A stretch of DNA of 32,514 bases from positions 1 through 32,514 of the IMG/VR virus record IMGVR_UViG_3300042472_000028; one strand, 5' to 3'. The notes under the pieces were generated by a model. It worked only from the letters and a program-made list of their open reading frames with translations, was not told the DNA's origin and searched no databases. This document shows positions 18,248 to 26,704 of this stretch, piece by piece. Every line of letters starts with the position of its first letter. Position 1 is the first letter of the stretch. The translations under genes were made by a program, and so were the position numbers. The DNA is from a virus.

Positions 18248-19171
18248 TTATTTTATTTGCTTGTCCATACCTCTCATATTCATTAAGAGTCTACCGGGAT
18301 GAATGTTACTGATTCTTATTTTAGCATTACTCAACAAAGCCTTTCTTTTTTTACGAGAACGGGCAACAATATATTCTTGGACACCAAGTTTAGAACTAAG
18401 TATCTCATATTCAACTGCTGCATAAATATATGCTTCAAATAACTTGTTTACCGTAATCAAAGAATTGTCTCCCTGCTCCATACCATCAGACACATACTCA
18501 AGAATACAAGACAACCCCGACATCGATGAGTCAAAGTTAATAACTCCTGACTTTCTATCAATATTAAAAGTAGGATTAAAATTTGCAGTCTCTGTATTTA
18601 AACCATACGCAGCACCTATGTTTGCTTCAAAATACCACATCCCATCATAGTTCCATCCTAATTGCCCATTGTACTGATTGCCTTGGTTAAGATAAATACT
18701 CTTTTTTGTTTTAGCTAATCTCTCCAAGTCAATAGTTGAGTACTGAGGAGATAATGCGTTTCCATATTGGTCAAACAAAATTCTTCCTGTATTGTCTTGA
18801 AGATAAGCCTTGGATGAAAGTGTTTGAATATTCTCAGTTAAAGGTCTAAGCCAACCATCTTTGTATAAAGATACACGCACCCAATTGACATAGTCAGAAG
18901 GTAAAATAAATCTTAATGTGTCAGGAACAGTTAACTCTAATACTTTAATTTCTTTAAAAGCATCATAATTTAATTCCTGAATAGCACGTTTTGCGTGAAA
19001 TAATATTTTATAACGTTCTTCGTTATTAACTAAAGAATGGTTTCCTGCATACATCAATAAGAAGTTATTGACTATGTCAGTTAGGCTAATAAACTGATAA
19101 GACCCCCAATTGGCGTCCTCAGGTACTACACCTCCATTCTCATAATATTGATACTGTGATATATATGCCAT
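18248..19171 (-). CDS. Connector/ring protein, tail-tubular-A-like (307 aa)
   Basis: The N-terminal half contains helices (SLTDIVNNFLLMYAG, ERYKILFHAKRAIQELNYD) followed by VLELTVPDTLRFILPSDYVN. This is the pattern of head-tail adaptor/tail-tube proteins of the T7 gp11 and P22 gp4 type (helical bundle plus beta insertion). The C-terminus is helical and basic (VARSRKKRKALLSNAKIRIS). The length is ordinary for a ring/adaptor protein. It lies between the 312-aa connector and the nozzle-like 1620-aa protein, with 1 nt to the next start. The family assignment relies on pattern memory and gene order, with no catalytic residues to check. Confidence 0.65.
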   Translation of the reverse strand: MAYISQYQYYENGGVVPEDANWGSYQFISLTDIVNNFLLMYAGNHSLVNNEERYKILFHAKRAIQELNYDAFKEIKVLELTVPDTLRFILPSDYVNWVRVSLYKDGWLRPLTENIQTLSSKAYLQDNTGRILFDQYGNALSPQYSTIDLERLAKTKKSIYLNQGNQYNGQLGWNYDGMWYFEANIGAAYGLNTETANFNPTFNIDRKSGVINFDSSMSGLSCILEYVSDGMEQGDNSLITVNKLFEAYIYAAVEYEILSSKLGVQEYIVARSRKKRKALLSNAKIRISNIHPGRLLMNMRGMDKQIK

Positions 19172-19182
19172 ATCTTAAATTT

Positions 19183-20121
19183 TTATGGATTTTGTTCTTG
19201 TTGTTCTTTCGCCATACTAAATTGCGTAACCTCAGTCTCACGAATAGATACACCACAATACTGAAGAATCCTTGTAATTAACTTATATTCATCTTCAGGA
19301 GGCAGTTCAAAGTCTTGATAATCATTTTGAGATTGGTCAAACACAGGCTCACCATTAGTAAGTGTTATATATGTCCATTTTGGAACCGCAGGATACCTAA
19401 AATAGGTTGATTCTACTTGCCCCTTATTACTTATCGTTGTAGGATAAAAAGTCAATTCTGAGCCTTGTAATGCGTAAACAGGGAACTCATTTGTTGGTTG
19501 CGTTAAATTTGAATTAACCAACAACGTAAGTTTATTATTAATTACTTTTTCAGCTTGAACATTAGTAGATGAAGAAAAAACTCCATAAGAGTTTGCAGAA
19601 GCTAAAAATATATTTGAGTCTAATGCTAATACGGTATTACTAACTACCGATGTTACAGTAGATACTAAACCTGTTGTTATGTTAGTAACAACGTCACCTG
19701 CTGAAATATCATCTGATAAAAATGTAGCAGTACTATCAACTAGCTGACTACTAACTACGGATGTATTTGTACCCGTTTTCAATGTAACCGGTCTACACTT
19801 GATGTCCAATAACATATAAGTGTAATAGCCTGTTGTCGCAGGAGTAGGCATTGAGAATTTGTTAGCAGCTATTTTTGTTAAATAGTCTGTTCGTAGAAAA
19901 TATTCTAATACTTCTGCTGTTGGTTGTTCCATATCAGCATAGTCTACACCCGACAATCGAGCATTTTCTGCATTTATAACCTTATTGTAATTGTTAAAAT
20001 ACTCCTCATAAATCTCCATCTGTGAATTTTGAGCATACAGATTGAAATCAGAAGGAGAGATATATCCATAGTTGTTCTTATTCAACACAGACAATACCGC
20101 ATTTCTTACTGAGTTTATCAT
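19183..20121 (-). CDS. Head-tail connector/ring protein (312 aa; start re-assigned)
   Basis: The frame is open from 20163, but the first 14 codons of that longer version run out of a terminator hairpin and its U-tract. The ATG at 20121 (MINSVRNAVLSVLNKNNYGY), preceded by an A-rich leader and a TAnnTTTG element, is therefore chosen. The protein has N-terminal helices (SPSDFNLYAQNSQMEIYEEY), a beta insertion at ~115-175 rich in Ser/Thr/Val, and a C-terminal helical part ending in a Gln-rich tail. Similar two-part proteins act as ring/adaptor proteins under the portal in crAss-like phages, from memory. It is the first gene after a terminator/promoter region, followed 11 nt later by the 307-aa connector gene, so it probably opens the tail module. 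Confidence 0.65.
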   Translation of the reverse strand: MINSVRNAVLSVLNKNNYGYISPSDFNLYAQNSQMEIYEEYFNNYNKVINAENARLSGVDYADMEQPTAEVLEYFLRTDYLTKIAANKFSMPTPATTGYYTYMLLDIKCRPVTLKTGTNTSVVSSQLVDSTATFLSDDISAGDVVTNITTGLVSTVTSVVSNTVLALDSNIFLASANSYGVFSSSTNVQAEKVINNKLTLLVNSNLTQPTNEFPVYALQGSELTFYPTTISNKGQVESTYFRYPAVPKWTYITLTNGEPVFDQSQNDYQDFELPPEDEYKLITRILQYCGVSIRETEVTQFSMAKEQQEQNP

Positions 20122-20134
20122 TAGTTCTTTTTTA

Positions 20135-20163
20135 CAAATATACATAAAAAAAAGAGGGCACAA
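20135..20163 (-). promoter_or_regulatory. Candidate Bacteroidetes-type promoter for the tail module
   Basis: On the minus strand a TTG (20161-20163) is followed after 18 nt by TATATTTG (20142 down to 20135), an exact match to the -7 consensus TAnnTTTG. It lies 13 nt upstream of the chosen ATG at 20121. The TTG overlaps the terminator hairpin. A second TATATTTG at 20200-20207, just upstream of the terminator, has no matching upstream element. Confidence 0.4.
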
Positions 20164-20175
20164 TCAGTACCCTCT
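20146..20175 (-). terminator. Rho-independent terminator after the 247-aa gene
   Basis: On the minus strand, 20175 to 20153 forms a 9-bp stem (AGAGGGTAC with GTGCCCTCT, one G-U pair) and a 5-nt loop, followed by eight T (20153-20146). It lies 33 nt after the stop codon at 20209 and ends in the U-tract immediately before the tail-module promoter candidate. Confidence 0.85.
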
Positions 20176-20208
20176 CTAACCTATCAATCTATCAATAACC
20201 AAATATAT

Positions 20209-20952
20209 CTACGACAAAGTTGCTTCTAACATTTTTAGCGAATCTATACCTTCATCACTTTGTAAGAAATGGGCTACCATACTAAAAGGGTCTTCTCCAA
20301 AAGGAACTGACAACATCTTCTTTTTATTAGTAGCTGTATTAAACCATACTTCTTTCTCGCCATTTCTTAATACCAATAACTTGTTTTCAAAAAATGTACG
20401 GACTTTGGCTTGGAATTTTAATTCAGGGTCATTCAATATATTTAAAAACTCTCTTGGGTCTCTTTTAGCAAATACCAATATATCACGCTTTAACTCAGCA
20501 GTAGATACGGTAGATGGGTCTTTACCAAACATCACTCTTGTTAAGGTTTCAATTTGGTCAAGTGTAAGCTGACGAGCCTCCACTAAAGCATCAACTTCAA
20601 TATTTAAATCTTCAACCTCAGCACTTGCGTCTTTCTCTTTGTCTATTTCAACAAAAATATTACCATTTAATGGATGGTAATGTAAAAACTGTTGTAGTAC
20701 GGGGTTTGTTCTTGGCACTCTTAAGAACCCATCTTCAAAGATGATTGGTTCAATAATAGCATTCCCATCTTGCTCGTCCTCGAAAGGAGACTTCTGATTT
20801 ATAGAATACCTAAGAGCACGGTTTTGGTTGTTTTTCTCGTCAAACCACATTAGTGGGAATCGAGGATGGTTTCTTGACGCTAACGTATATGATAGCGGAT
20901 TACCTATTTTTAATCTGTAAACTTTATCTACAGAAGATATAACTTTTGACAT
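20209..20952 (-). CDS. Head/neck structural protein (247 aa)
   Basis: The product is 247 aa with no signal peptide or membrane segment. It opens MSKVISSVDKVYRLKIGNPL and contains an aromatic, beta-rich N-terminal half (residues ~1-105). An acidic helical segment follows (~108-170; EVEDLNIEVDALVEARQLTL), then a C-terminal part with VRTFFENKLLVLRNGEKEVW. I do not recognise a named family. It stands between two terminators, alone between the capsid and tail modules, where head-completion or decoration proteins are usually encoded. That position and the intact frame are the whole basis of the call. The leader is A/T-only with no Shine-Dalgarno sequence. Confidence 0.5.
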   Translation of the reverse strand: MSKVISSVDKVYRLKIGNPLSYTLASRNHPRFPLMWFDEKNNQNRALRYSINQKSPFEDEQDGNAIIEPIIFEDGFLRVPRTNPVLQQFLHYHPLNGNIFVEIDKEKDASAEVEDLNIEVDALVEARQLTLDQIETLTRVMFGKDPSTVSTAELKRDILVFAKRDPREFLNILNDPELKFQAKVRTFFENKLLVLRNGEKEVWFNTATNKKKMLSVPFGEDPFSMVAHFLQSDEGIDSLKMLEATLS

Positions 20953-20980
20953 TTTTATAAGATTTAATTTGATTTAATTT

Positions 20981-21013
20981 AAAAAAAGGAGAGTGTCTTT
21001 GAAGACACCCTCC
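20981..21013 (-). terminator. Rho-independent terminator after the major capsid gene
   Basis: On the minus strand, 21013 to 20988 forms an 11-bp stem (GGAGGGTGTCT with AGACACTCTCC, one G-U pair) and a 4-nt loop. It is followed by seven T (20987-20981), 18 nt after the capsid stop codon. Its core is the 16-bp repeat also found inside the giant gene and the terminase gene. Confidence 0.9.
20993..21008. repeat. 16-bp hairpin repeat, copy 2 (in terminator)
   Basis: GTGTCTTTGAAGACAC, identical to 6780-6795 and 28730-28745. Here it forms the upper stem and loop of the capsid-gene terminator. Confidence 0.85.
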
Positions 21014-21031
21014 AATTATATTTACTACCTA

Positions 21032-22450
21032 TTATCCATAACGGAATAACACGAAGTTGTTAGCACCCAAGGTACATACGCAACGCTCAGAAAGGAAGTT
21101 AACCTCCATTGCATCTAAGTCGCTTGTAGCGGCACCACCGGCAGAACCTGTAATCCAAGTCTTGTATTTGCGGTCTTCAGCTTCAGAAGCACGGTAACGA
21201 ACGTGTAAGAAAGGACGCTTAGCATTCTTTCCCATTATTTGGTCGTACACTGAAGTAGAACCTGCAGGAACCATTAAACCTGTAATAGTACCGGTTGCAG
21301 TTGCAGCAGCACTGCTTAAACCACCACGCATTGTTGGGTCATTTAAGTATTTCCAATCAGACTTGTAGAAATCGTAACCTCTACGGAATCCTGTGAAACC
21401 TAAATTTAACGCCATATCAACATCGTTATCGAAAAGACCATATGAAGCTGATTGAGAAGCACTACCTGCGGTATAGCCATTCAATTGAGCCAACATATTG
21501 TCAATATCGAAACTTAATCCACGATTTACGAATACTACGTTCTCTTCGATAGCACCTTGCTTATCTAAACGAGAAACGATAGAATCCCAATCAGATAAAG
21601 TTGTTGGAGTACCACCACCCCAAACGTTACCACGATTGTTTACAACGTAGAAAATACCTTGAGAACCAATAAAGCCTGCAGTTGCAGCACCTGAAGCAGA
21701 TGCAGCGGGAACAGCTTCAATCATTGAAGTCTCTAAGTAATCTTCAAAACGTAAACGAGTCTCGTGCTCTGATTTCAAATACCACAAGTATCCTGTAGCA
21801 CCGTTCTCAGTAGTAACTTCAACCCATCCAATTTGAGCCATATCTGAACCATTAACCGCATACTTATCTTTAATGATAATAGGGTTGTTAGTGTAGATGT
21901 CATCTTCTGATTCTAATGAACCAACCATTCCGTTAGTTCCTTTCTTAAACTCAGAACCATAAATGAATACGGTACAAGCTGTAGAAACTGCGAATGCTTG
22001 ACCTGCAGTCTCATAGTAAGCTACTGTGAAAGTAGTTGCTGAAGGAACTGCTGTTACGATAGCCTTGTTGAAAACACCTGTTGAGTTGTTTTGAATCATC
22101 AAAGTTTGTCCAACACGAATAGCTATGTAAGTTACACCACTATCAGCTACAGTAAAAGTCGCTGTTGAAGCGGCTGCTGCTGCTGCTGAAGTACAACTTG
22201 TGTACTTGATGTGTAAACGTCCTTGCTCTGCCCATTTGATTTGGTCAGAATTAGAAGGCATCTCTGCTCCTACCATACGTAAGAAAGATGCGATTGTTCT
22301 ATTACCATAACGCTCAAATTCTTTCTCATAAGTATCAGGAAGATACTGAGTCAAAAAGTTGAAGTTGGTAATGTAATTTGTTTGTAACGCTACCTGTTCT
22401 GCAGAAGGCTGCAGGGCGAAGGTAGGGGAACTTAAAAGTGCACTTGCCAT
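21032..22450 (-). CDS. Major capsid protein (472 aa)
   Basis: Length, position (after portal and scaffold-like genes) and composition fit an HK97-fold major capsid protein. The N-terminal region has a long acidic helix segment (LPDTYEKEFERYGNRTIASFL, residues ~37-57). An Ala-rich insertion follows at ~85-165 (including a run of Ala encoded by a GCT/GCA-type repeat near 22170-22190), then the typical P-loop/spine region with EHETRLRFEDYLETSMIEA. The C-terminus is rich in Gly and aromatic residues (LGANNFVLFRYG). Visibly higher GC and fewer rare codons than the neighbours suggest high expression. A strong terminator follows directly, consistent with a highly transcribed end point. The leader is A/T-only. 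The fold cannot be verified from sequence alone. Confidence 0.8.
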   Translation of the reverse strand: MASALLSSPTFALQPSAEQVALQTNYITNFNFLTQYLPDTYEKEFERYGNRTIASFLRMVGAEMPSNSDQIKWAEQGRLHIKYTSCTSAAAAAASTATFTVADSGVTYIAIRVGQTLMIQNNSTGVFNKAIVTAVPSATTFTVAYYETAGQAFAVSTACTVFIYGSEFKKGTNGMVGSLESEDDIYTNNPIIIKDKYAVNGSDMAQIGWVEVTTENGATGYLWYLKSEHETRLRFEDYLETSMIEAVPAASASGAATAGFIGSQGIFYVVNNRGNVWGGGTPTTLSDWDSIVSRLDKQGAIEENVVFVNRGLSFDIDNMLAQLNGYTAGSASQSASYGLFDNDVDMALNLGFTGFRRGYDFYKSDWKYLNDPTMRGGLSSAAATATGTITGLMVPAGSTSVYDQIMGKNAKRPFLHVRYRASEAEDRKYKTWITGSAGGAATSDLDAMEVNFLSERCVCTLGANNFVLFRYG

Positions 22451-22470
22451 TTTTTTAAAATTTTAATTGT

Positions 22471-23556
22471 TTATATTTTTTTCATACTGCGAATTTTCAG
22501 GTTTCGTCCTGAATCAGGGTTTATCGCTTTCACCTGCATTCCATTCGTTGATTTGCTAACCTCGGGTGCTTTACGCTCTGACATATTGATGTTTTTGGTT
22601 TTACGCATAACATCTTCAGTAGCATCAGATAACCCTTGTTCATAAAAGAATTTAGCAAATTTGTCAGGATGCATTGCTATCGACAATGACCTATGATAGC
22701 CTGCTGCGTCTTTCATTAAACCTTGCCCATCTAAGAACTTGTTAATAAAGTTCTGTGGTGTAGCTTGGTTCTTTTTTAACTCACTAGCGTCTCCGGGAGC
22801 AAACGTGAACTTCTTGTCATTAACATTGAACTCAAAACCTTTGAACTCTCCGCTAAAAACATCGTTCGTCTTTTGGTCAAACCATTGACGTTTACGATTG
22901 TTCTCCTCTTCTATGGTCTTTGCCTGTTGGGTATATTGCTTATAGCTATCGTATATTTCTTTCTCCTCATTTGGAATAAATGCCGTTCTTGACTCAAGGG
23001 GCATTTTATATTGTTCCTTTTGGGAAGTGAAATATTTCTTGGCTTCAGCAAGAACTTTCTTTTTTGCGATTTTTGCCTTTTTAACGGTTGACTCATCATC
23101 TAAATCAGTGTCAAACTTGTACTCATCCATTAACGTCTCAATGTCATCACTATCAAGACCTTCCTGTGTGGAAGAAAGGTATTCTTTAAGGAGTTGGTCA
23201 GGACTCATTGTATCAAAGTCTTTATTTAACTTTAAAAAATCGTCAAACCCACGTCCCGTATCCTTTTTGTATTTCATATAAGCAGCTACATCTTCAGGCA
23301 ATTGCTCAGCTTCTTTACGCTCAGCTACCAATTCATCCAATGAATTTATCTGCTTATTATATCTCTTACCAATATATGAAAGAACATCTTCATCCTTTAA
23401 ATCAACACCTGCAGGTACGGGGTCTATTATAACCTCTTTATCTGCTTCATTATTTTCTTGACTTAACGAATCTTCGTGTTTATCAAGTAACTGCTTCTCT
23501 ACTTCTTGAACGCTTTTTGGTTCAAGCATTTCTACGGCTCTAACTTTATATTCCAT
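22471..23556 (-). CDS. Scaffold-like protein (361 aa)
   Basis: The protein is highly charged and helical, rich in Lys, Glu and Asp, with an acidic N-terminal half (EVEKQLLDKHEDSLSQENNE, IETLMDEYKFDTDLDDES) and a basic C-terminus ending IRSMKKI. No membrane or catalytic motif is visible. It sits between portal and major capsid genes, which is the classical scaffold position (T7 gp9 lies between portal gp8 and capsid gp10). A basic C-terminus that binds capsid protein is usual for scaffolds. Internal segments such as GEFKGFEFNVNDKKFTFAPG are less typical, so a fused minor head function cannot be excluded. The start is preceded by the leader AAATCAAATCAA and a possible -7 element. Confidence 0.7.
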   Translation of the reverse strand: MEYKVRAVEMLEPKSVQEVEKQLLDKHEDSLSQENNEADKEVIIDPVPAGVDLKDEDVLSYIGKRYNKQINSLDELVAERKEAEQLPEDVAAYMKYKKDTGRGFDDFLKLNKDFDTMSPDQLLKEYLSSTQEGLDSDDIETLMDEYKFDTDLDDESTVKKAKIAKKKVLAEAKKYFTSQKEQYKMPLESRTAFIPNEEKEIYDSYKQYTQQAKTIEEENNRKRQWFDQKTNDVFSGEFKGFEFNVNDKKFTFAPGDASELKKNQATPQNFINKFLDGQGLMKDAAGYHRSLSIAMHPDKFAKFFYEQGLSDATEDVMRKTKNINMSERKAPEVSKSTNGMQVKAINPDSGRNLKIRSMKKI

Positions 23557-23576
23557 TTGATTTGATTTTATTTATA

Positions 23577-23584
23577 CAAAAATA
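23577..23584 (-). promoter_or_regulatory. Possible Bacteroidetes -7 element upstream of the scaffold gene
   Basis: TATTTTTG on the minus strand fits TAnnTTTG and lies 20 nt upstream of the ATG at 23556, in the 46-nt spacer after the portal gene. No TTG/TTTG is found at the usual distance upstream, so support is weak. Confidence 0.3.
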
Positions 23585-23602
23585 GATAAAAATTTCGACA
23601 TT

Positions 23603-26038
23603 TTAACGAGGCTCAAATTCAGCTAAATCAAAACCATCCAAGCTATCCTCATTTGATTCAAAACTTATTGGAGGTAGATTGTTCTTCCTTTGATTAATTA
23701 ATTTAGATTGTTCTGTATTTTGTTGGCTAATTCTTTTGGCTTTAGCATCCTCTTTTGTCTGCTCTCTAGTATTTATATTACTTGTCTCCATACCACGAAG
23801 CTGCAAATTATAATCAAACTCCTCACGCATTAGATAAGATTTCATCTCCGCTTCTTTCTCCATTTTTTGAATATCAAAAGCTACCTCTGCTTGTTTAATC
23901 TGCATCTTAGACCTTGTCTCCAAGTCAATCTTCTGCATTGCAACCTGACCTGCCATCTCTTGAGACTTCAATTGTTGTTGAGCAATCATTGCCTGCTTCT
24001 GCATCTCATTCTTCTCTAAACGCTCTTGCGTCTTAATACGCTTCATCTTAAGTAATTGATTAGCAAGTTTAATATTGCGAATCTCACGTATGTCAATTGC
24101 ATCTTCAAGGTTAATGTCACCTTTAGACAATGCCATTTGGATATTGCCTTCTAATTGTGCCTTTTGTTCTTCATCAGGTGAGACCTCAATGAATATACCA
24201 AAGTCATAAATATATAGGTCTTTAATCTCGTCTAATATAGATACATTGTACTTGCCAATTTGATTGGCAAACTCGTCTTTAAAGTCAGCATATTGCAAAA
24301 TGTCTGCAACTCTATAAGTCAAAGCCTCTGCTAATGAACGATAAACATACAAAGAACCATCAAGGATATGTCTTGTAGCAGTATTGGAGTTTAATGCAGC
24401 CATCTTTTGTAGACCAACTAATGAGTTAGGGTCAGGGTTAGAGCCATCTCTCGCTTCGTTAAGACCGGTCACAGACCTAATCATATCAACGTAGTGGTTC
24501 ATATTAGTAATCAGCATCTGCGTTTTAGCAGCACCTGAGTTAGAGTTTAACTGAGTGATAGGCACTCTTGCATTGTTAAAGTCACCATCTTGCGTAAAAC
24601 TTCTACCAATTACACTACCCGTTTGGAAGTATAATCTTAAAGCGTCCTCAGGATTGTATGCGTTACCCGTACCTAGGTCAATCTCGTTTAGACCATCAGC
24701 ATCAATAAAGACGCCATCCGGAACTGTACGAGCAATAACTTGTTGTAATTTTAAATGTGTGATTTGAATCAAATCAGCAAATGGTATCATCCTTCTACAT
24801 AACGACTCAATAACTCCCTTGTACATACGTGGAGCACAAGCTACATAGTTTGGTAGTGCGTGCTGAGATGCTGACTTAGGGCGAACCATATTCTCAGAAA
24901 GTTTCCACTGCAATAAGATATTGGTACCCATTACCATAATACCTTCATACCAAACGTCAATAGTCTTCTCTATCTTCTCAAAATTACCTTCCTCCATCAT
25001 TTCGGTAGGAGGATTAAAAGTTTCATCTTTCTCAATAATACGAGAACCGCCACCCTCTAAAGTTTTCTTTTTGTAAACTACTTTTTTAGTGGTCTTATAA
25101 TTAAAATATAATAAAGTACAAGTATCACGATTAAACATACTGTTTTCGGAAAACTGTGATACGTTATAATAATCATACCACGCTTGGCTGTATTGTGTAA
25201 TTTCTTGTAAATCTTCTCTAGTTAAAGATTGGTCAATCTTCATTAACTCACCTATTGGAAGTGTTTTAATCTCACCCCAATAAAAACAATCTTTAAAGAA
25301 TGGGTCTTCAGTATAACTATAAACAATATTAGCAGGGTCAACATATGAAATCTGAACGCCTGTACCTTGTAAAAATTCGTGTTTTGCAACCTCAATACCA
25401 ATTACTGTTGCATCATAGTCAAGTCTTTTTCTTAAATCATCATAATGATTCTCGTCAAAAATAGTATTGATTGCTTCCTCTTCTGCAATCTCAATAGCAG
25501 GCTTAAACTTAAGCTGCATATACAACGACAACTCTTCATCTGTTTCAGGAAGTTGCTCAGGGTCCATCATAAATGTATCAACACCTGTCTTCTCTTTTAT
25601 CGTTGTTAAAATATCTTTTGATACCATCTGAGACTCAACCATATCCTGATACTTACTTCTTTTAGCTTGAGACATTGCATCTTGTGCATACGCCTTAACT
25701 TTAAAAAGCCTATCAGACATTCCATTAACAACAATGTCAACAAACTTTGGAATAATAGGAACAGGAGTCCAATCTAAATTTAAATAAGACAAATCGCCAT
25801 CAACAGCTAACTCATTTTTATATTTACCAATAGGCTGTTCACCTCTTGCATATAGCCTTAACCTACGGAAATCTCTCCATTGGCTATAGTACCTACAAGA
25901 GTTACCATCTTTACGGAACCACTCAAACTGTATACTTTGAGCAACTTGTAATCCAAATTCATCAGACGCCCTCTCAGCATCTGTAGCCATTTGACTCGGA
26001 AACGAGGTTGCATTTATTTGTACTGTTACATTCTTCAT
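23603..26038 (-). CDS. Portal protein (811 aa)
   Basis: This is the dodecameric head vertex protein through which DNA enters and leaves. The ~810-aa length matches large portal proteins of crAss-like and related podoviruses. Recognisable parts are an N-terminal region with FVDIVVNGMSDRLFKVKAYA (~90-110) and a wing/stem region. A conserved block at ~405-555 includes LIQITHLKLQQVIARTVPDG and VTGLNEARDGSNPDPNSLVG, the latter a signature of this portal group as I recall it. Residues ~663-775 form a long Gln/Met/Lys-rich coiled coil, followed by an acidic tail. The start lies 3 nt after the endonuclease stop. Position between terminase and scaffold supports the call. Confidence 0.85.
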   Translation of the reverse strand: MKNVTVQINATSFPSQMATDAERASDEFGLQVAQSIQFEWFRKDGNSCRYYSQWRDFRRLRLYARGEQPIGKYKNELAVDGDLSYLNLDWTPVPIIPKFVDIVVNGMSDRLFKVKAYAQDAMSQAKRSKYQDMVESQMVSKDILTTIKEKTGVDTFMMDPEQLPETDEELSLYMQLKFKPAIEIAEEEAINTIFDENHYDDLRKRLDYDATVIGIEVAKHEFLQGTGVQISYVDPANIVYSYTEDPFFKDCFYWGEIKTLPIGELMKIDQSLTREDLQEITQYSQAWYDYYNVSQFSENSMFNRDTCTLLYFNYKTTKKVVYKKKTLEGGGSRIIEKDETFNPPTEMMEEGNFEKIEKTIDVWYEGIMVMGTNILLQWKLSENMVRPKSASQHALPNYVACAPRMYKGVIESLCRRMIPFADLIQITHLKLQQVIARTVPDGVFIDADGLNEIDLGTGNAYNPEDALRLYFQTGSVIGRSFTQDGDFNNARVPITQLNSNSGAAKTQMLITNMNHYVDMIRSVTGLNEARDGSNPDPNSLVGLQKMAALNSNTATRHILDGSLYVYRSLAEALTYRVADILQYADFKDEFANQIGKYNVSILDEIKDLYIYDFGIFIEVSPDEEQKAQLEGNIQMALSKGDINLEDAIDIREIRNIKLANQLLKMKRIKTQERLEKNEMQKQAMIAQQQLKSQEMAGQVAMQKIDLETRSKMQIKQAEVAFDIQKMEKEAEMKSYLMREEFDYNLQLRGMETSNINTREQTKEDAKAKRISQQNTEQSKLINQRKNNLPPISFESNEDSLDGFDLAEFEPR

Positions 26039-26041
26039 ACT

Positions 26042-26704
26042 CTATATGTGTTTCCAAGTTTTTTTATGAATAATAGATAATATGCAACTTTTTTGCACAT
26101 TAAACATTTTTGCTAATTTACGTGAACTAATTTCTTTTTTATATAAATCTCTTATTTCTAATACATTTGATTCTGTTAATTTTGAAAGTTTGCTATCTTC
26201 TCCTTTTTTAGCAGAAATACTCATTTTTTGTTTTGTCTCTTCAGATGCTTTAATTCCATACATATGGTTTTTTTGTCCTAACGCACTTTCAGACATCTTT
26301 TTCTTTGTTTTTTCAGGAGTTGGTTTTCCTTTCCAAAACTCTGATATTCTTTTTTTATGCCATTCAGAAATAGTTTTTCCTTTGTTAGGAGCACCCATTT
26401 TTTCTCTTGCTTCTTCACTGTGAACTATACCTAAAACACCATCCCCACCTAAAGTCAAATTACACAATATTCCGCCATCTTTTCTTCTTTTATATAATGC
26501 AATAAATTCTTTTTCTTTAATTTTTGCATATTCATAATCTATTTCATCAAATAAAACCTCTACTTCATAGTCTGTTTTACCAACTATTGACTTCCAATAG
26601 GCATTTCTATGTGTCTTAGAATACGCCCTTTTTGTATCTAATCCAATGCCAATATAAAATGGCATTTGAATGTCTTTTCTTATATGTCTATATAAACACG
26701 CCAT
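26042..26704 (-). CDS. Free-standing GIY-YIG homing endonuclease with NUMOD3 repeats (220 aa)
   Basis: The N-terminal ~90 residues form a GIY-YIG nuclease variant: LYR (4-6) in the GIY position, YIG (17-19), R26, H32, E65 and the NLTLGGDG block (82-89). Residues ~95-170 contain about four NUMOD3 DNA-binding motifs (HSEEAREKM, EWHKKRISEFWKGK, PEKTKKKMSESALG, SEETKQKMSISAKKG). A C-terminal helix-turn-helix follows (~178-216; ISSRKLAKMFNVQKS). Such enzymes nick or cut a target site and promote spread of their own gene. The ATG directly abuts the TAG of the terminase gene and the stop is 3 nt before the portal ATG. Base composition is more AT-rich than the flanks (18% GC at 26101-26160), which suggests a late insertion. 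Confidence 0.9.
   Translation of the reverse strand: MACLYRHIRKDIQMPFYIGIGLDTKRAYSKTHRNAYWKSIVGKTDYEVEVLFDEIDYEYAKIKEKEFIALYKRRKDGGILCNLTLGGDGVLGIVHSEEAREKMGAPNKGKTISEWHKKRISEFWKGKPTPEKTKKKMSESALGQKNHMYGIKASEETKQKMSISAKKGEDSKLSKLTESNVLEIRDLYKKEISSRKLAKMFNVQKSCILSIIHKKTWKHI

Noticed and set aside
20122-20163. Upstream ATG extension of the 312-aa connector gene (MCPLFFMYICKKEL)
   Set aside because: The extra codons read through the terminator stem and U-tract and lie upstream of or within the promoter candidate. The ATG at 20121 has the better leader.
20733-20746. CATCTTCAAAGATG, similar to the 16-bp hairpin repeat
   Set aside because: Only the inner CTTCAAAG core matches the minus-strand form. 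The outer stem differs, so it is probably chance.
22165-22195. GCT/GCA trinucleotide run in the capsid gene
   Set aside because: A short alanine-coding simple repeat within an Ala-rich insertion. It needs no explanation beyond local slippage.
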